Source: Luteibacter jiangsuensis
GTDB lineage: Bacteria > Pseudomonadota > Gammaproteobacteria > Xanthomonadales > Rhodanobacteraceae
Length of the DNA: 64,000 nucleotides
NCBI RefSeq assembly: GCF_011742555.1
Contig: NZ_JAAQQR010000006.1
Span: 217,510-281,509, forward strand
Reading direction: 5' to 3'
Under the pieces are notes generated by a model. That model was given only the letters and a program-made list of their open reading frames with translations, searched no databases and had not been told where the DNA came from. Made by a program: the position numbers and the translations under genes. This document shows positions 10,858-20,291 of this stretch, piece by piece. The number at the start of each line of letters is the position of its first letter. Position 1 is the stretch's first letter.

Positions 10858-12111
10858 TTAGCGGTCGACTTCGCCGAAGACGAGATCGTAGGTGCCGATC
10901 ATCGCGACGACGTCGGCGAGCATGTGGCCCTTCACGATGGCGTCGATCGAGGACAGATGCGCGAAGCCCGGCGCGCGCAGGTGCACGCGGAACGGCTTGT
11001 TGGCACCGTCGGATACGAGGTAGCAGCCGAATTCACCCTTGGGCGCTTCCACCGCGGCATAGGTTTCGCCCGCGGGCACGCCGTAGCCTTCGGTGAACAG
11101 CTTGAAGTGGTGGATCAGGGCTTCCATGTCGTTTTTCATTTCTTCACGACTGGGCGGCGCGACCTTGTAGTTGCGCAGCATCACGGGGCCCGGGTTGGCC
11201 TTCAGCCACGCCACGCACTGCTGGATGATGCGGTTGGACTGGCGCATTTCTTCCACGCGCACGAGGTAACGGTCGTAGCAGTCACCGTTTACGCCCACGG
11301 GGATGTCGAAATCCATGTCGGCATAAGCCGCGTACGGCTGCTTCTTGCGCAGGTCCCAGGCGATGCCCGAGCCGCGCAGCATCGCGCCGGTCATGCCCCA
11401 CGCCTGCGCCTGCTCCGGCGAGACGATGCCGATGCCGACGGTGCGCTGCTTCCAGATGCGGTTATTGGTAAGCAGCGCTTCGTATTCGTCGACGCGCGCC
11501 GGGAAGTCGTTGGTGAACTCCGTGAGGTAGTCCAGCATCGAACCTTCGCGCCAGGCATTCAGGCGCTTCAGGTCGCCACCCTTGTGCCACGGCGACTCGC
11601 GGTACTTCGACATCTGCTCGGGCAGGTCGCGGTAGACGCCACCCGGGCGGTAGTACGTGGCGTGCATGCGCGCACCCGACACCGCCTCGTACACGTCCAT
11701 CAGTTCCTCGCGCTCACGGAACGCGTAAAGGAAGACGGCCATGGCGCCGAGGTCGAGCGCGTTGGAGCCGATCCACATGAGGTGGTTCAGGATGCGCGTG
11801 ATCTCGTCGAACATCGTGCGGATGTACTGCGCGCGGATGGGCGCCTCGATCCCCATGAGGTTCTCGATGGCGCGCACATAGGCGTGCTCGTTGCACATCA
11901 TCGACACGTAGTCGAGGCGGTCCATGTAACCGATGGACTGGTTGAACGGCTTCGACTCGGCCAGCTTCTCGGTACCACGGTGCAGCAGGCCCACGTGCGG
12001 ATCGGCGCGGACGATGGTCTCGCCGTCCATTTCCAGCACGAGGCGCAGCACGCCGTGCGCAGCGGGATGCTGCGGACCGAAGTTCATCGTGTAATTGCGA
12101 ATTTCTTCCAC
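10858..12111 (-). CDS. nuoD: NADH-quinone oxidoreductase subunit D
   Basis: 49-kDa-type subunit forming the quinone-binding pocket with NuoB, 417 aa. It is homologous to the large subunit of [NiFe] hydrogenases but lacks the metal-binding cysteines. The N-terminal [21 protein letters not shown] loop is visible at about 12-32, and the pocket-lining His residues are in that loop (PQHPAAHG). ATG at 12111, 3 bp after the nuoC stop. NuoC and NuoD are separate genes here, unlike the fused E. coli NuoCD. Confidence 0.97.
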   Translation of the reverse strand: MEEIRNYTMNFGPQHPAAHGVLRLVLEMDGETIVRADPHVGLLHRGTEKLAESKPFNQSIGYMDRLDYVSMMCNEHAYVRAIENLMGIEAPIRAQYIRTMFDEITRILNHLMWIGSNALDLGAMAVFLYAFREREELMDVYEAVSGARMHATYYRPGGVYRDLPEQMSKYRESPWHKGGDLKRLNAWREGSMLDYLTEFTNDFPARVDEYEALLTNNRIWKQRTVGIGIVSPEQAQAWGMTGAMLRGSGIAWDLRKKQPYAAYADMDFDIPVGVNGDCYDRYLVRVEEMRQSNRIIQQCVAWLKANPGPVMLRNYKVAPPSREEMKNDMEALIHHFKLFTEGYGVPAGETYAAVEAPKGEFGCYLVSDGANKPFRVHLRAPGFAHLSSIDAIVKGHMLADVVAMIGTYDLVFGEVDR

Positions 12112-12114
12112 GGC

Positions 12115-12843
12115 TTAGTTCTCCCGCCAGTGGTCGGCGGACTCCGCCCTGGCCTGATCGAGGTCGGCGTCGTTGCGGATCGTGCGCGGCACCAGCACGC
12201 GCGGCTCGATCGATACCGGTTCGTACACCACGCGCTTCTGCTCGGGGTCGTAGCGAACCTCGACGTTGCCGATGAGCGGGAAGTCCTTGCGGAACGGATG
12301 ACCCACGAAGCCGTAATCGGTGAGGATGCGGCGCAGGTCGGGGTGACCCTCGAAAATGATGCCGAAGAGGTCGAATGCCTCGCGCTCGAACCAGTCGGCG
12401 CCCGGCCAGATCGGCGTGATCGACGGCACGACCGGGAACGCGTCGTCCTCGCAGGGCACGCGCAGGCGGATGCGCTGGTTGAGTTCGATCGACAGCAGAT
12501 GGATCACGGCGGCGAAGCGGCGCTGCTGCTCGACCTGGCGCGGGCGCTCCTCCCAGGTGAAGCGGCCCATGGCCTGGCCTTCGACGCCGCGCGAGAAGCT
12601 TTCGCCCTGCGCGGTGTCGGTGTCCCATTCGGCCTTGCCGTAACCCAGGTAGTCGATGCCGCAGACGTCGATGATGGTGCCGAAGCGGAAACCGGCCTCA
12701 TCGCGCAGCGCGGTGGCGACGGCGATGAGGTCGCGCGGAGCCACCTCCGCGGTGACTTCGTTGCGCTGGACTTTCACGCTCAGCATGTCGCCGAAGCGCG
12801 CGGCGAGCCGTTCGACCAGCGAGGTCTCGTTGATAACGCTCAT
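12115..12843 (-). CDS. nuoC: NADH-quinone oxidoreductase subunit C
   Basis: 30-kDa-type peripheral subunit of complex I, 242 aa, separate from nuoD. The family signature [20 protein letters not shown] is present around residues 145-164, followed by [20 protein letters not shown]. There is a short extra loop around 78-100 ([15 protein letters not shown]) before the conserved RLRVPCEDD region. ATG at 12843, 15 bp after nuoB. Confidence 0.96.
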   Translation of the reverse strand: MSVINETSLVERLAARFGDMLSVKVQRNEVTAEVAPRDLIAVATALRDEAGFRFGTIIDVCGIDYLGYGKAEWDTDTAQGESFSRGVEGQAMGRFTWEERPRQVEQQRRFAAVIHLLSIELNQRIRLRVPCEDDAFPVVPSITPIWPGADWFEREAFDLFGIIFEGHPDLRRILTDYGFVGHPFRKDFPLIGNVEVRYDPEQKRVVYEPVSIEPRVLVPRTIRNDADLDQARAESADHWREN

Positions 12844-12858
12844 GATGCCCTGGCCCTG

Positions 12859-13413
12859 TTAACGCGCGATCGTGTGGGTGCGGCGGATCTTCTTCTGCAA
12901 CTGCAGGATGCCGTGGATCAGCGCTTCGGCCGTCGGCGGGCAACCCGGCACGTAGATGTCGACCGGAACGATGCGATCGCAACCACGCACGACCGAATAG
13001 GAATAGTGGTAGTACCCGCCGCCGTTGGCGCAGGACCCCATGGAGATGACCCACTTCGGGTCCGGCATCTGGTCGTAGACCTTGCGCAGCGCCGGGGCCA
13101 TCTTGTTCACCAGCGTGCCGGCCACGATCATCACGTCGGACTGGCGCGGGCTGGGACGGAAGATGACGCCGTAGCGGTCGAGGTCGAGGCGCGCGGCACC
13201 CGCGTGCATCATCTCGACGGCGCAGCAGGCGAGGCCGAAGGTCATCGGCCACATGGAACCGGTGCGTGCCCAGTTCATGAGCGCGTCGATGCTGGTGACG
13301 CCGAAACCGCGATTCACCGCCGGCGGATCGCCGTTCGGACGAATGATGTCGTCGACGAGGTTGAGCGGCTCCGGGTTGTGCATCACCCGGTCGAGGCTGG
13401 TCATCACTCCCAT
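12859..13413 (-). CDS. nuoB: NADH-quinone oxidoreductase subunit B
   Basis: PSST-type subunit carrying the N2 [4Fe-4S] cluster next to quinone, 184 aa. Ligands: tandem Cys63-Cys64 (LACCAVEMM), Cys128 (MGSCAN) and Cys158 ([11 protein letters not shown]). The start MGVMTSLDR at 13413 overlaps nuoA by 10 bp. A second in-frame ATG three codons later would give a tighter overlap, but the MGV- start matches recalled Xanthomonas NuoB sequences. A longer upstream reading frame overlaps nuoA and is not used. Confidence 0.95.
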   Translation of the reverse strand: MGVMTSLDRVMHNPEPLNLVDDIIRPNGDPPAVNRGFGVTSIDALMNWARTGSMWPMTFGLACCAVEMMHAGAARLDLDRYGVIFRPSPRQSDVMIVAGTLVNKMAPALRKVYDQMPDPKWVISMGSCANGGGYYHYSYSVVRGCDRIVPVDIYVPGCPPTAEALIHGILQLQKKIRRTHTIAR

Positions 13414-13760
13414 TCGAGCGCTCCCTTCTTCCAGACGTAAGCGAAACCGACCACCAGCAGCGCGAGGAACAGCGCCATTTCGACGAGGGCGATCGCGCCG
13501 ATCTTGTCGAACACCACCGCCCACGGGAAAAGGAAGGCGATTTCGAGGTCGAAGATGATGAAGAGGATGGCGATGAGGTAGTAGCGCACGTCGAACTTCA
13601 TGCGCGCGTCCTCGAACGCTTCGAAGCCGCACTCGTACGGCGCGAGTTTCTCGGCGTCGGGGCGCTTCGGACCGGCGAGCATGCCGATCACCAGGAGGGC
13701 GATGCCAAGGCCGACTGCGACGGCGATGAACAACAGGACGGGCCAGTATTGGGCAAGCAC
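13404..13760 (-). CDS. nuoA: NADH-quinone oxidoreductase subunit A
   Basis: First gene of the nuo operon; small membrane subunit with three transmembrane helices, 118 aa, family length. It contains the conserved loop [20 protein letters not shown] (about 39-58), with the ubiquitous Cys in YECG, and [12 protein letters not shown] near 70-81. ATG at 13760. The operon promoter is probably in the about 280 bp between this gene and the PilZ gene. Confidence 0.97.
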   Translation of the reverse strand: MLAQYWPVLLFIAVAVGLGIALLVIGMLAGPKRPDAEKLAPYECGFEAFEDARMKFDVRYYLIAILFIIFDLEIAFLFPWAVVFDKIGAIALVEMALFLALLVVGFAYVWKKGALEWE

Positions 13761-13937
13761 GATGCTGCGTACCTCCGCGCCTCGCTGGGCGCATCAGTGA
13801 CCGTCGGCGGGGACGAGCGGTCCGGCTAGTGTCGGCCGGAGCTTTTTCGAATCGATCCAAATGGACCGCTCCGAGCCGGCGCGACGGACGCGCCAACGAC
13901 TCCGGATATCCACAATCTCACGTTGGGGAACCGATCT

Positions 13938-13968
13938 ATTGTACCAGTGCGTGCAGGTATGCCGACAA
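13938..13968 (-). promoter_or_regulatory. Possible sigma-70 promoter for the nuo operon
   Basis: On the minus strand, a TTGTCG box (13968-13963) is followed after 19 bp by TACAAT (13943-13938), a near-perfect -10 element. It points at nuoA, giving a leader of about 170 nt. The spacing is longer than the optimal 17 bp, so the -10 is the stronger half of the evidence. No other convincing promoter was seen between 13761 and 14037. Confidence 0.4.
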
Positions 13969-14037
13969 GTCTTAATGAGCGGAAACTGCCTTGCGATGGC
14001 GCATTCGCCACAGGCGGCGCGATGCCGCGCCCGCAGG

Positions 14038-14397
14038 TTACATCGTCTGGGTCGGACGCTCGGACGAGAGAGTGCCCGCCAGCAGGCCCTCGATGCGTTG
14101 GCGCGCAGCCTCGCTTTCCGGCGATTCGTTGAACTGGACGCCCACGCCGGCCGTGCGGTTGCCCTGCGCCCCCACGGGCGTGATCCACACCACCTTGCCG
14201 GCGACGGAGAGCCGTTCGTTCTCGTCGATGAGGGTGACCAGGAGGGCCACTTCGTCGCCCAGGCTGTAGCGCTGCGCCGTGGGCGCGAACAGCCCGCCGG
14301 TCTTCAGGTAGGGCATGTACGAGATGTACAGGGAATTCACGTCCTTGATCTTCAGCGAAAGAATGCCCTGGCGCGGCGAGGAGACGGTGGCGGTCAT
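14038..14397 (-). CDS. pilZ: PilZ domain protein (type IV pilus PilZ type)
   Basis: 119 aa, a single PilZ domain (about 10-100). The canonical c-di-GMP motifs are poorly kept. No RxxxR is seen at the N-terminus, and the beta-barrel motif is replaced by NRTAGVGVQF around 79-88. This matches the Xanthomonas PilZ type that works through protein partners (PilB/FimX) in type IV pilus biogenesis and does not bind c-di-GMP directly. In Xanthomonas, as recalled, pilZ follows holB; here a PIG-L gene lies between them. The pilus role is inferred from the family and partial synteny. Confidence 0.85.
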   Translation of the reverse strand: MTATVSSPRQGILSLKIKDVNSLYISYMPYLKTGGLFAPTAQRYSLGDEVALLVTLIDENERLSVAGKVVWITPVGAQGNRTAGVGVQFNESPESEAARQRIEGLLAGTLSSERPTQTM

Positions 14398-14433
14398 GGA
14401 CTTAAGGATTCCCTGTATTGACAGCCATGCTAG

Positions 14434-15447
14434 CTACCCCACCGGCCGTGCCACAAGTCCGACCGGCTCGGGATCCTGCCCGGCCCAGCCGTAGTGGTCG
14501 TAGATCCAGGGCGTGGACAGGTCGGCGGTCAGCTTCGCGAAGGCCGGACCGGGAACGTCCCGGAGCGGCAGGATCCATTCCCCGCCCACACGCTCCAGGG
14601 GCGCCTTCCGCCACGGCCAGACCAGCACGCCGTTGCCGTCGGCCAGAACCACGCGCAGGCGGGCGCGGACCAGCGGCCCCGGGCGCCATGGCAGGCGCAG
14701 GGCGCCGGTGACCGGTGCGGGCGCGGGGCGATCGAAGCGCTCCGGCCGCGAAGCCACGCGGAGCAGCCGTTTCCGGCTGAGGGCCATCTGGGTCGCGTGC
14801 TCCAGCACGGCGCACACCTTCGTCGCCTGGCGCTCCGGATCGAGGTCCGGCACGAGGAGGTCTTCCGGCGCCGAGCGCTCCGTGCCGTGCACCATGTAGG
14901 TGAGCACGTCGGCCATCGACCCTGCGGCCGCCAGGGCCAGCCGGGCCAGCACGTGGGCCGAGCCATGATCGGGATGGGCGTCCCCCAGGTCGGGAATGAC
15001 CACGAGGGTCGGGCGCACCCGGTCCAGCACCCGGCGTACCGAGGCCACGGCTTCCGCATGGTGCTGGCGCAGCTGCGTGGTGACCTCCATGTCGTGCCAG
15101 CCCAGCGCGTGGAGGTGGTCGGCTCCGACGCCGAGACGCGCCAGGGCGGCGGTCACTTCGCCGCGACGCCGGCGGCCCCAGCGGGCGCGCGCCTCGGCAC
15201 CGATGACCAGCCGCCGCTCGAGCCAGCGCTGCGGCCAGGGATTGTCGTCGCCGTCGGTCAGCAGGAGGACGTCTGCCCTGCCCCCCGCGGCCAGCGTACG
15301 CTGGATGAGCATGCCCGCAGCAAGCGACTCGTCGTCGGGATGGGGCGCGACGACGAGAAGACGGGTGCTGCCGTCGATAACCGGGTGGCGTGACAAGGAC
15401 TGCTCCAGGGAGGATCGAAACGTCGGCTCGATTAAGACCGAAGCCAC
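14434..15447 (-). CDS. PIG-L family deacetylase
   Basis: 337 aa. The zinc-binding motif AHPDDE is at residues 34/36-40 (PHPDDESLAAGM; ligands His36, Asp39) and the second motif AHPDH at about 151-155, both diagnostic of PIG-L/LmbE N-acetylglucosaminyl deacetylases acting on GlcNAc-like sugars or cofactors. The C-terminal about 120 residues (from RPERFDRP) are Pro/Trp/Arg-rich and outside the core fold. The substrate cannot be told from sequence. It is encoded between holB and pilZ on the same strand, with 43 bp to holB and 36 bp to pilZ, so it may share their transcript. Confidence 0.85.
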   Translation of the reverse strand: MASVLIEPTFRSSLEQSLSRHPVIDGSTRLLVVAPHPDDESLAAGMLIQRTLAAGGRADVLLLTDGDDNPWPQRWLERRLVIGAEARARWGRRRRGEVTAALARLGVGADHLHALGWHDMEVTTQLRQHHAEAVASVRRVLDRVRPTLVVIPDLGDAHPDHGSAHVLARLALAAAGSMADVLTYMVHGTERSAPEDLLVPDLDPERQATKVCAVLEHATQMALSRKRLLRVASRPERFDRPAPAPVTGALRLPWRPGPLVRARLRVVLADGNGVLVWPWRKAPLERVGGEWILPLRDVPGPAFAKLTADLSTPWIYDHYGWAGQDPEPVGLVARPVG

Positions 15448-15490
15448 GATAAGAGCGCGTCAAGGACGTCGACTGGGGTGGGAAGTCCCA

Positions 15491-16426
15491 CTATCGCCAG
15501 GCCGCCAGGACTTCGAGCAGGACGAGATCGGCACGCAGCGGGCCGCGCAAGGCGTCCCGCGCCCGGTTGGCCTTGCCGTACCAGCTGTCCAGGGCTTCGT
15601 CGTCGAGCTGGCTCTCCAGCGGCTGCGGCGTGCCGGCTGCGCGCGCGCGCAGCTCGTCGGTGGCCGCCTGAGCGGCGAACCACAGGTATCTTGCCGGATC
15701 CGCAGCCTGCCAGCGCTTGACGACTTCCATGGCGTCGCCCCGGCCCGCGGCCAGTGCCTTCAGGTCGTGGCGGACCTCGCCGCGCTGTTTCAGTGCCCCG
15801 TCGGCCGCCCATGCCCTGGCCATGCCGGGGTTGCCTCCGGCGGCGTCCAGCGCAGCCGGCGCGTCGGCCACGCCTTGCGCGCGCAGCCAGTCGAGTGCCA
15901 CGTCGCGCGGCGGCACCAGGAAGTCGATGCGCTGGCAGCGGCTGCGAATGGTCGCAGGTAGCCGCGCCGGCTGGTCGGCGACGAGCACGAGCAGCGTCGA
16001 GGGGGTCGGTTCTTCGAGCGTTTTCAGCAGCGCATTCGCGGCGGCGGCGTTCATCGCATCGGCGGGATCGATCGTCACGACCTGCCAGCCGCCGAACTGA
16101 CTGGCCATCGACAGTCTTTGCGAGAGGTCGCGAACCTGGTCGACCACGATCTCGCTGCGGGTGACGCCGTCTTTGCGCAACCCAAACGACAGGGTGATGA
16201 GGTCGGGGTGCGTGCCGGCCTCCACCAGCTGGCAGGCGCGGCAGGTGCCACAGGCCTCGCCGGCCACAGGCTGCTGGCAGAGCAGACCCTTGACGAAGGC
16301 CGCCAGGAAATCGCGCTTGCCGAGGCCCGCGGGCCCGGCAAGCAACAGCGCATGCGGAAGCGCGTCCCGCTCGCGCCGGGCCTGCAGGCGCGCCCAGGCG
16401 TCCTCGTGCCAGGGCCAACGGCTCAT
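15491..16426 (-). CDS. holB: DNA polymerase III subunit delta'
   Basis: Clamp-loader subunit, 311 aa, AAA+ fold. A Walker-A-like loop GPAGLGKRD is at 31-39 and the zinc-finger cysteines are Cys50, 59, 62 and 65 (CGTCRAC), in the spacing of delta'/tau. The lysine after the P-loop is followed by Arg instead of Thr/Ser, as expected for a delta' that does not hydrolyse ATP. It overlaps tmk by 4 bp (start 16426 within the tmk stop). Confidence 0.94.
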   Translation of the reverse strand: MSRWPWHEDAWARLQARRERDALPHALLLAGPAGLGKRDFLAAFVKGLLCQQPVAGEACGTCRACQLVEAGTHPDLITLSFGLRKDGVTRSEIVVDQVRDLSQRLSMASQFGGWQVVTIDPADAMNAAAANALLKTLEEPTPSTLLVLVADQPARLPATIRSRCQRIDFLVPPRDVALDWLRAQGVADAPAALDAAGGNPGMARAWAADGALKQRGEVRHDLKALAAGRGDAMEVVKRWQAADPARYLWFAAQAATDELRARAAGTPQPLESQLDDEALDSWYGKANRARDALRGPLRADLVLLEVLAAWR

Positions 16427-17073
16427 CGCGCGCTCCCGGCAATGAGACCGGAAACGCCGGCGACGGCCTGCGCCAGCACCTCGCCCTTCGACGCCGTGGC
16501 GTCGAGCAGGCGGAAGCGCGACGGCTCGTGGGCCGCACGCGAGCGATAGGTGTCGCGCACACGTTCGAAGAAGGCATCGGCCTCCGCCTCGATACGGTCG
16601 GCCTCGCCCCGCCCGGCCGCGCGCGCGCGGCCATCGCTGACCGGAAGATCGAGCAACAGCGTGACGTCAGGCCGCAAGCCTTCCGCCGCCCATCGTTCCA
16701 GTTCGGCAATGCGCTCGACCGGCTGGCCACGGCCGCCACCCTGGTAGGCATAGCTGGCGTCGGTGAAGCGGTCGCAGAGCACCCAGCGGCCCGCGGCCAG
16801 CGCGGGCTCGATCACCTGGCGAACGTGCTGTGCCCGCGACGCGAACATGAGCAGGAGCTCGGCCTCCGCGCAGAGCGCGTTGTTCGCGGCGTCGAGCACG
16901 AGGGCGCGCACGGCCTCGCCGACCTCGGTGCCGCCGGGTTCCCGCGTGACCACGAGGTCGATGCCGTGGCTGCGCAGGTGCGCTTCGAGACCCCGCAGCA
17001 AGGTGGTCTTGCCGGCGCCTTCGCCGCCTTCGAGGGTGATGAACCGGCCGCGCTGGATACTCGTCACTGACAT
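16423..17073 (-). CDS. tmk: Thymidylate kinase
   Basis: Phosphorylates dTMP to dTDP for DNA synthesis; 216 aa. P-loop GGEGAGKTT at 16-24, substrate motif TREPGGTEVGE at 43-53, DRFTDASYAYQGGG at 101-114, and a lid region GRARAAGRGEADRIE near 148-162. Starts with ATG at 17073, overlapping the 3' end of mltG by 10 bp, and overlaps holB by 4 bp. It is part of the pabB-pabC-mltG-tmk-holB string. Confidence 0.96.
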   Translation of the reverse strand: MSVTSIQRGRFITLEGGEGAGKTTLLRGLEAHLRSHGIDLVVTREPGGTEVGEAVRALVLDAANNALCAEAELLLMFASRAQHVRQVIEPALAAGRWVLCDRFTDASYAYQGGGRGQPVERIAELERWAAEGLRPDVTLLLDLPVSDGRARAAGRGEADRIEAEADAFFERVRDTYRSRAAHEPSRFRLLDATASKGEVLAQAVAGVSGLIAGSAR

Positions 17074-18092
17074 CGCTTCAACTGGTAACAGGCCACGGCC
17101 CGGTTGTGTTCTTCCAGGGTCGACGAGAAGACGTGGCTGCCGTCGCCCCGGGCGACGAAATACAGCTCCTTGCCATCCGCCGGATGCAGCGCCGCCTCGA
17201 TGGCCGCACGCCCCGGCAGGGCGATGGGCGTCGGAGGGAGGCCAACCCGAGTGTACGTATTGTAAGGATTGTCGGCGGTGAGGTCGCTGCGGCGGATATT
17301 GCCGGCATACGTCGCGCCCATGCCGTAGATCACGGTGGGATCGGTCTGCAGCAGCATGCGCAGGCGAAGGCGGCGAACGAACACGCCCGCGATGCGCGGA
17401 CGCTCGTCCGCCCTGCCCGTTTCCTTCTCCACGATGGAAGCGAGGATAAGCGCCTCGTAGGGCGTGGCGAGCGGCAGATCAGGCGCCCGGGAGTTCCAGG
17501 CTGCGTCGAGGGTTTTTTTCATGGCGGCATAGGCACGCTTCAGGATGCTCGAATCCTTGTCGCCCTTCACGTACGCATAGGTCTCCGGCAGGAATCGGCC
17601 TTCCGGATGGTCGCCCTCCGCACCGAGGCTTTTCATCAGTTCGGCATCGTCCTCGCCCGCGGTGTCGTGCGTCAGCGTATCCACGGCGGCCAGCGCCTTG
17701 CGCAGGTCGGCGACCGTCCAGCCGTCGACGATGGTGAAATGACGCTGCATGACCTTGCCCGCCGCCATGTCGGCGATGAGATTGCGGGGCGTCATGCCCG
17801 GACGCAGGGCGTATTCGCCCGCGTGCAGCCGGCCCGAGGCACGCATCTCCATCGCAAGAACGCGCCAGTAGAGCGGCGATGCGTGCGTGACCTTCCGCGC
17901 GCGCAGATCGTGCACGATGTCCTTGAACGAGGCACCGCGCGCCACGTCGATGCTCTGCCCCGCCGCTGGGATGGCGAGCGGCGTGCCCGCGAACCGCGCC
18001 CAGTCGAACCACAGCCAGGTGCCCGCGGCGATCGCCGCCACCAGCACCGTCAGCAGAATGGCCCGCCACAGGGCGATGCCGCGTATTTTCAT
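17064..18092 (-). CDS. mltG: Endolytic murein transglycosylase MltG
   Basis: Inner-membrane lytic transglycosylase that cuts nascent peptidoglycan strands; 342 aa. One N-terminal membrane anchor (about 10-28) and then the periplasmic YceG domain. The catalytic glutamate is in the motif LASIVEKETGRADERPRIAGVF around residue 220, and the end has YNTYTRVGLPPTPIALPG near 285-302. It overlaps pabC by 4 bp and tmk by 10 bp. Confidence 0.95.
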   Translation of the reverse strand: MKIRGIALWRAILLTVLVAAIAAGTWLWFDWARFAGTPLAIPAAGQSIDVARGASFKDIVHDLRARKVTHASPLYWRVLAMEMRASGRLHAGEYALRPGMTPRNLIADMAAGKVMQRHFTIVDGWTVADLRKALAAVDTLTHDTAGEDDAELMKSLGAEGDHPEGRFLPETYAYVKGDKDSSILKRAYAAMKKTLDAAWNSRAPDLPLATPYEALILASIVEKETGRADERPRIAGVFVRRLRLRMLLQTDPTVIYGMGATYAGNIRRSDLTADNPYNTYTRVGLPPTPIALPGRAAIEAALHPADGKELYFVARGDGSHVFSSTLEEHNRAVACYQLKRCQ

Positions 18093-18925
18093 CGATCGGA
18101 GTCCTTGGAACTTGCGGGCGAAGGCAAGCCGATGTCACGCCAATGCGCCTGCAGGGCACGGATGACGGGGCCGGGCTGCCACGAACGGGTCGCGAAAACC
18201 CGAACGGGGAGGATGCCGCGAACGGCCGACGTGAGGAAGACCTCGTCGGCCGCCATGAGTCGACCCAGGTTCAGTCGGACCTGCTCCACGTCGCGCACGG
18301 CCATCACTTCCGCCCTCGCCACACCGGCCACGCCGCAGCGATCGACGTGCGGCGTCGCCAACCGGCCGTCGAACACGACGAAGAGATTGGCGGCGGTGGC
18401 GCTGACAAGGTGGCCGTCGGCGTCGAGCATCAGACCCTCGGCGATCGCCGGGTCGTCCCATTCGCCACGCGCCATGACCTGTTCGAGACGGTTGAGGTGC
18501 TTCATGCCCGCGAGCAACGGCTGGACGGCCAGCCGGGTGGCGCAAAGGCGCACGGCGACGCCCTCCCTGCCTGCCGACGGATCGAGCGTCAGCGGAGACA
18601 CTGTGACGACGAGCGTCGGCCGCGGTGCGGGCGGCGGCGCATAGCCTCGCGCGCCGGCGCCACGAGTGAGCGTAATGCGAGCCACGGCATCGTCGAGGCC
18701 GGCGGACAGGCGCAGCACTTCGCCGAGCACGGCCGCCATGTCCGGCGGCGGAATACGCAGGCGCCCGCAACCGCTGGCCAGCCTTGCGGCATGACGCGGC
18801 CACAGCGGCGCCCGCCCATGCACGACGCGCACGGTTTCGAACAGGCCGTCGCCATAGGTGAAGCCGCGATCGGACACGGACACGCGGTCCGCGTCGAGGA
18901 AATCGACGGAGGTGCGCGGCGTCAT
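18089..18925 (-). CDS. pabC: Aminodeoxychorismate lyase (PLP fold type IV)
   Basis: Makes 4-aminobenzoate from aminodeoxychorismate for folate synthesis; 278 aa. Fold-type IV aminotransferase features: SDRGFTYGDGLFETVRV at 18-34, the PLP lysine in GMKHLNRLEQV (Lys142), and DEVFLTSAVRGILPV near 240-254. The start ATG at 18925 lies in the ATGA overlap with the pabB stop. A much longer frame running back through pabB in another reading frame is a GC-rich shadow. Confidence 0.93.
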   Translation of the reverse strand: MTPRTSVDFLDADRVSVSDRGFTYGDGLFETVRVVHGRAPLWPRHAARLASGCGRLRIPPPDMAAVLGEVLRLSAGLDDAVARITLTRGAGARGYAPPPAPRPTLVVTVSPLTLDPSAGREGVAVRLCATRLAVQPLLAGMKHLNRLEQVMARGEWDDPAIAEGLMLDADGHLVSATAANLFVVFDGRLATPHVDRCGVAGVARAEVMAVRDVEQVRLNLGRLMAADEVFLTSAVRGILPVRVFATRSWQPGPVIRALQAHWRDIGLPSPASSKDSDR

Positions 18926-20268
18926 GCCAGCCCGAACACGCGAAGCAGGCCGCGCGCCTTGGCCCGCGTTTCCTCCAGCTCGCGCTCGGGAACCGAATCG
19001 GTGACGATGCCCGCCCCCGCGCGCAACGAGACCTGCGTGCCTTCGACGGACAAGGTGCGAATGAGGATATTGAGATCCATGTCGCCGTTGTCGTCGAGAT
19101 AGCCAAGCGCCCCCGTGTACGCACCGCGAGCCTCGCGCTCCAGCGCGCCGATGATCTCCATGCAGCGCACCTTCGGACACCCGGTGATGGTTCCCCCCGG
19201 GAACGTGGCGGCGATCACCTGGCCCGGCGTCGTGCCTTCGCGTGCACGGCCGCGCACGTTGGACACGATGTGATGCACGTGCGCATAGCTCTCGACCACC
19301 ATGAATTCGTCGACGGCCACGCTGCCCGGAACACAGACGCGGCCGAGGTCGTTGCGCTCGAGGTCGATCAGCATCACATGCTCCGCGCGCTCCTTCGGAT
19401 GACCGACGAGCTCGCGGACGCGCGCAGCATCGTCGTCGCCCGTGATGCGCGGTCGCGTGCCCGCGATCGGCCGCGTCTGCAGAACGCCGTCGCGGGATGC
19501 CACCAGCCGTTCGGGCGACGAGCTCACCACCGCCCAGCCCGGGCGTTGCAGCAAGCCGGCGAAAGGTGCCGGGTTCGCGGCGCGCAATTCGCGCATGAGG
19601 ATGGCGGGCGCAGGGGCCTCGGCGAAGCGCGCCGTCCAGCGGCGCGACAGGTTCACCTGGAAGACGTCGCCCGCATGCAGGTGTTCTTGCACGCGACGCA
19701 CACCGTCGAGGAAGCGAGACGGATCGTCTTCGTCGACCGCGAGCGGCAGCGCGAGGGTCTCTTCGGGCATGACGGCCCCGAGATCGGCGGCCAGCGTGTC
19801 CAGCCACGCCTCCGCGCCCTCTTCCGCGACCAGGATCGTGCGTTGTTCGAGGTGGTCGACGATCGCCGCGGCCGGTGTGCGCAGTGCGAATGCCACGGGC
19901 ATGGCACCGCCGGACGCCGGAAGAGCCAGGCTCGGCTCGATCTGGCCGACCAGTTCGTAGGCGAGGTAGACGACCCATCCGCCATGGAACGGAAGGCCGT
20001 CGTCGACACGTGGGCGCCGGTGCGCAGCCCATGCAGCATCGAGCACGTCGAGGAACGTGCCCTGCAACGCGTCGCCGTGTTCGTTTCGGGTAACGCCATC
20101 CGCCGACAGGGTCAGCGACGCGTCACCCGCCACAAGCAGGATGTCGAAGCGTGCCTGCGGGGTTCCCGAGACGGCGCTGGCCAGCAGTGCGGCATAACGC
20201 TCCGGATACGACGCGGCCGGCGCGAGGAGATCGCGCCGGCCGGCCAGGGTTCGCGTGACGAAAGCCAA
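18922..20268 (-). CDS. pabB: Aminodeoxychorismate synthase component I
   Basis: 448 aa; chorismate-utilising enzyme that makes aminodeoxychorismate with the glutaminase PabA. Signatures of the chorismate_bind domain: FQVNLSRRW, SSSPERLVASRDGVLQTRPIAGTRPR (about 265-290), HVMLIDLERNDLGRVC, and the C-terminal GGTITGCPKVRCMEIIGALE. The N-terminal about 130 residues are less conserved. It is immediately followed by pabC with a 4-bp overlap, giving a para-aminobenzoate pair. PabA is not in the window. Confidence 0.94.
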   Translation of the reverse strand: MAFVTRTLAGRRDLLAPAASYPERYAALLASAVSGTPQARFDILLVAGDASLTLSADGVTRNEHGDALQGTFLDVLDAAWAAHRRPRVDDGLPFHGGWVVYLAYELVGQIEPSLALPASGGAMPVAFALRTPAAAIVDHLEQRTILVAEEGAEAWLDTLAADLGAVMPEETLALPLAVDEDDPSRFLDGVRRVQEHLHAGDVFQVNLSRRWTARFAEAPAPAILMRELRAANPAPFAGLLQRPGWAVVSSSPERLVASRDGVLQTRPIAGTRPRITGDDDAARVRELVGHPKERAEHVMLIDLERNDLGRVCVPGSVAVDEFMVVESYAHVHHIVSNVRGRAREGTTPGQVIAATFPGGTITGCPKVRCMEIIGALEREARGAYTGALGYLDDNGDMDLNILIRTLSVEGTQVSLRAGAGIVTDSVPERELEETRAKARGLLRVFGLA

Positions 20269-20291
20269 CGCCTAAGAGCCCGTTCGCGCCA

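Noticed and set aside
10285..13440. Plus-strand open frame of 1051 codons across nuoB to nuoF
   Set aside because: Antisense to five intact nuo genes; composition is Arg/His/Asp/Val-rich without domains. It is a by-product of high GC third positions. The same holds for other long antisense frames, for example 401-2134, 2071-4125 and 54947-57703.
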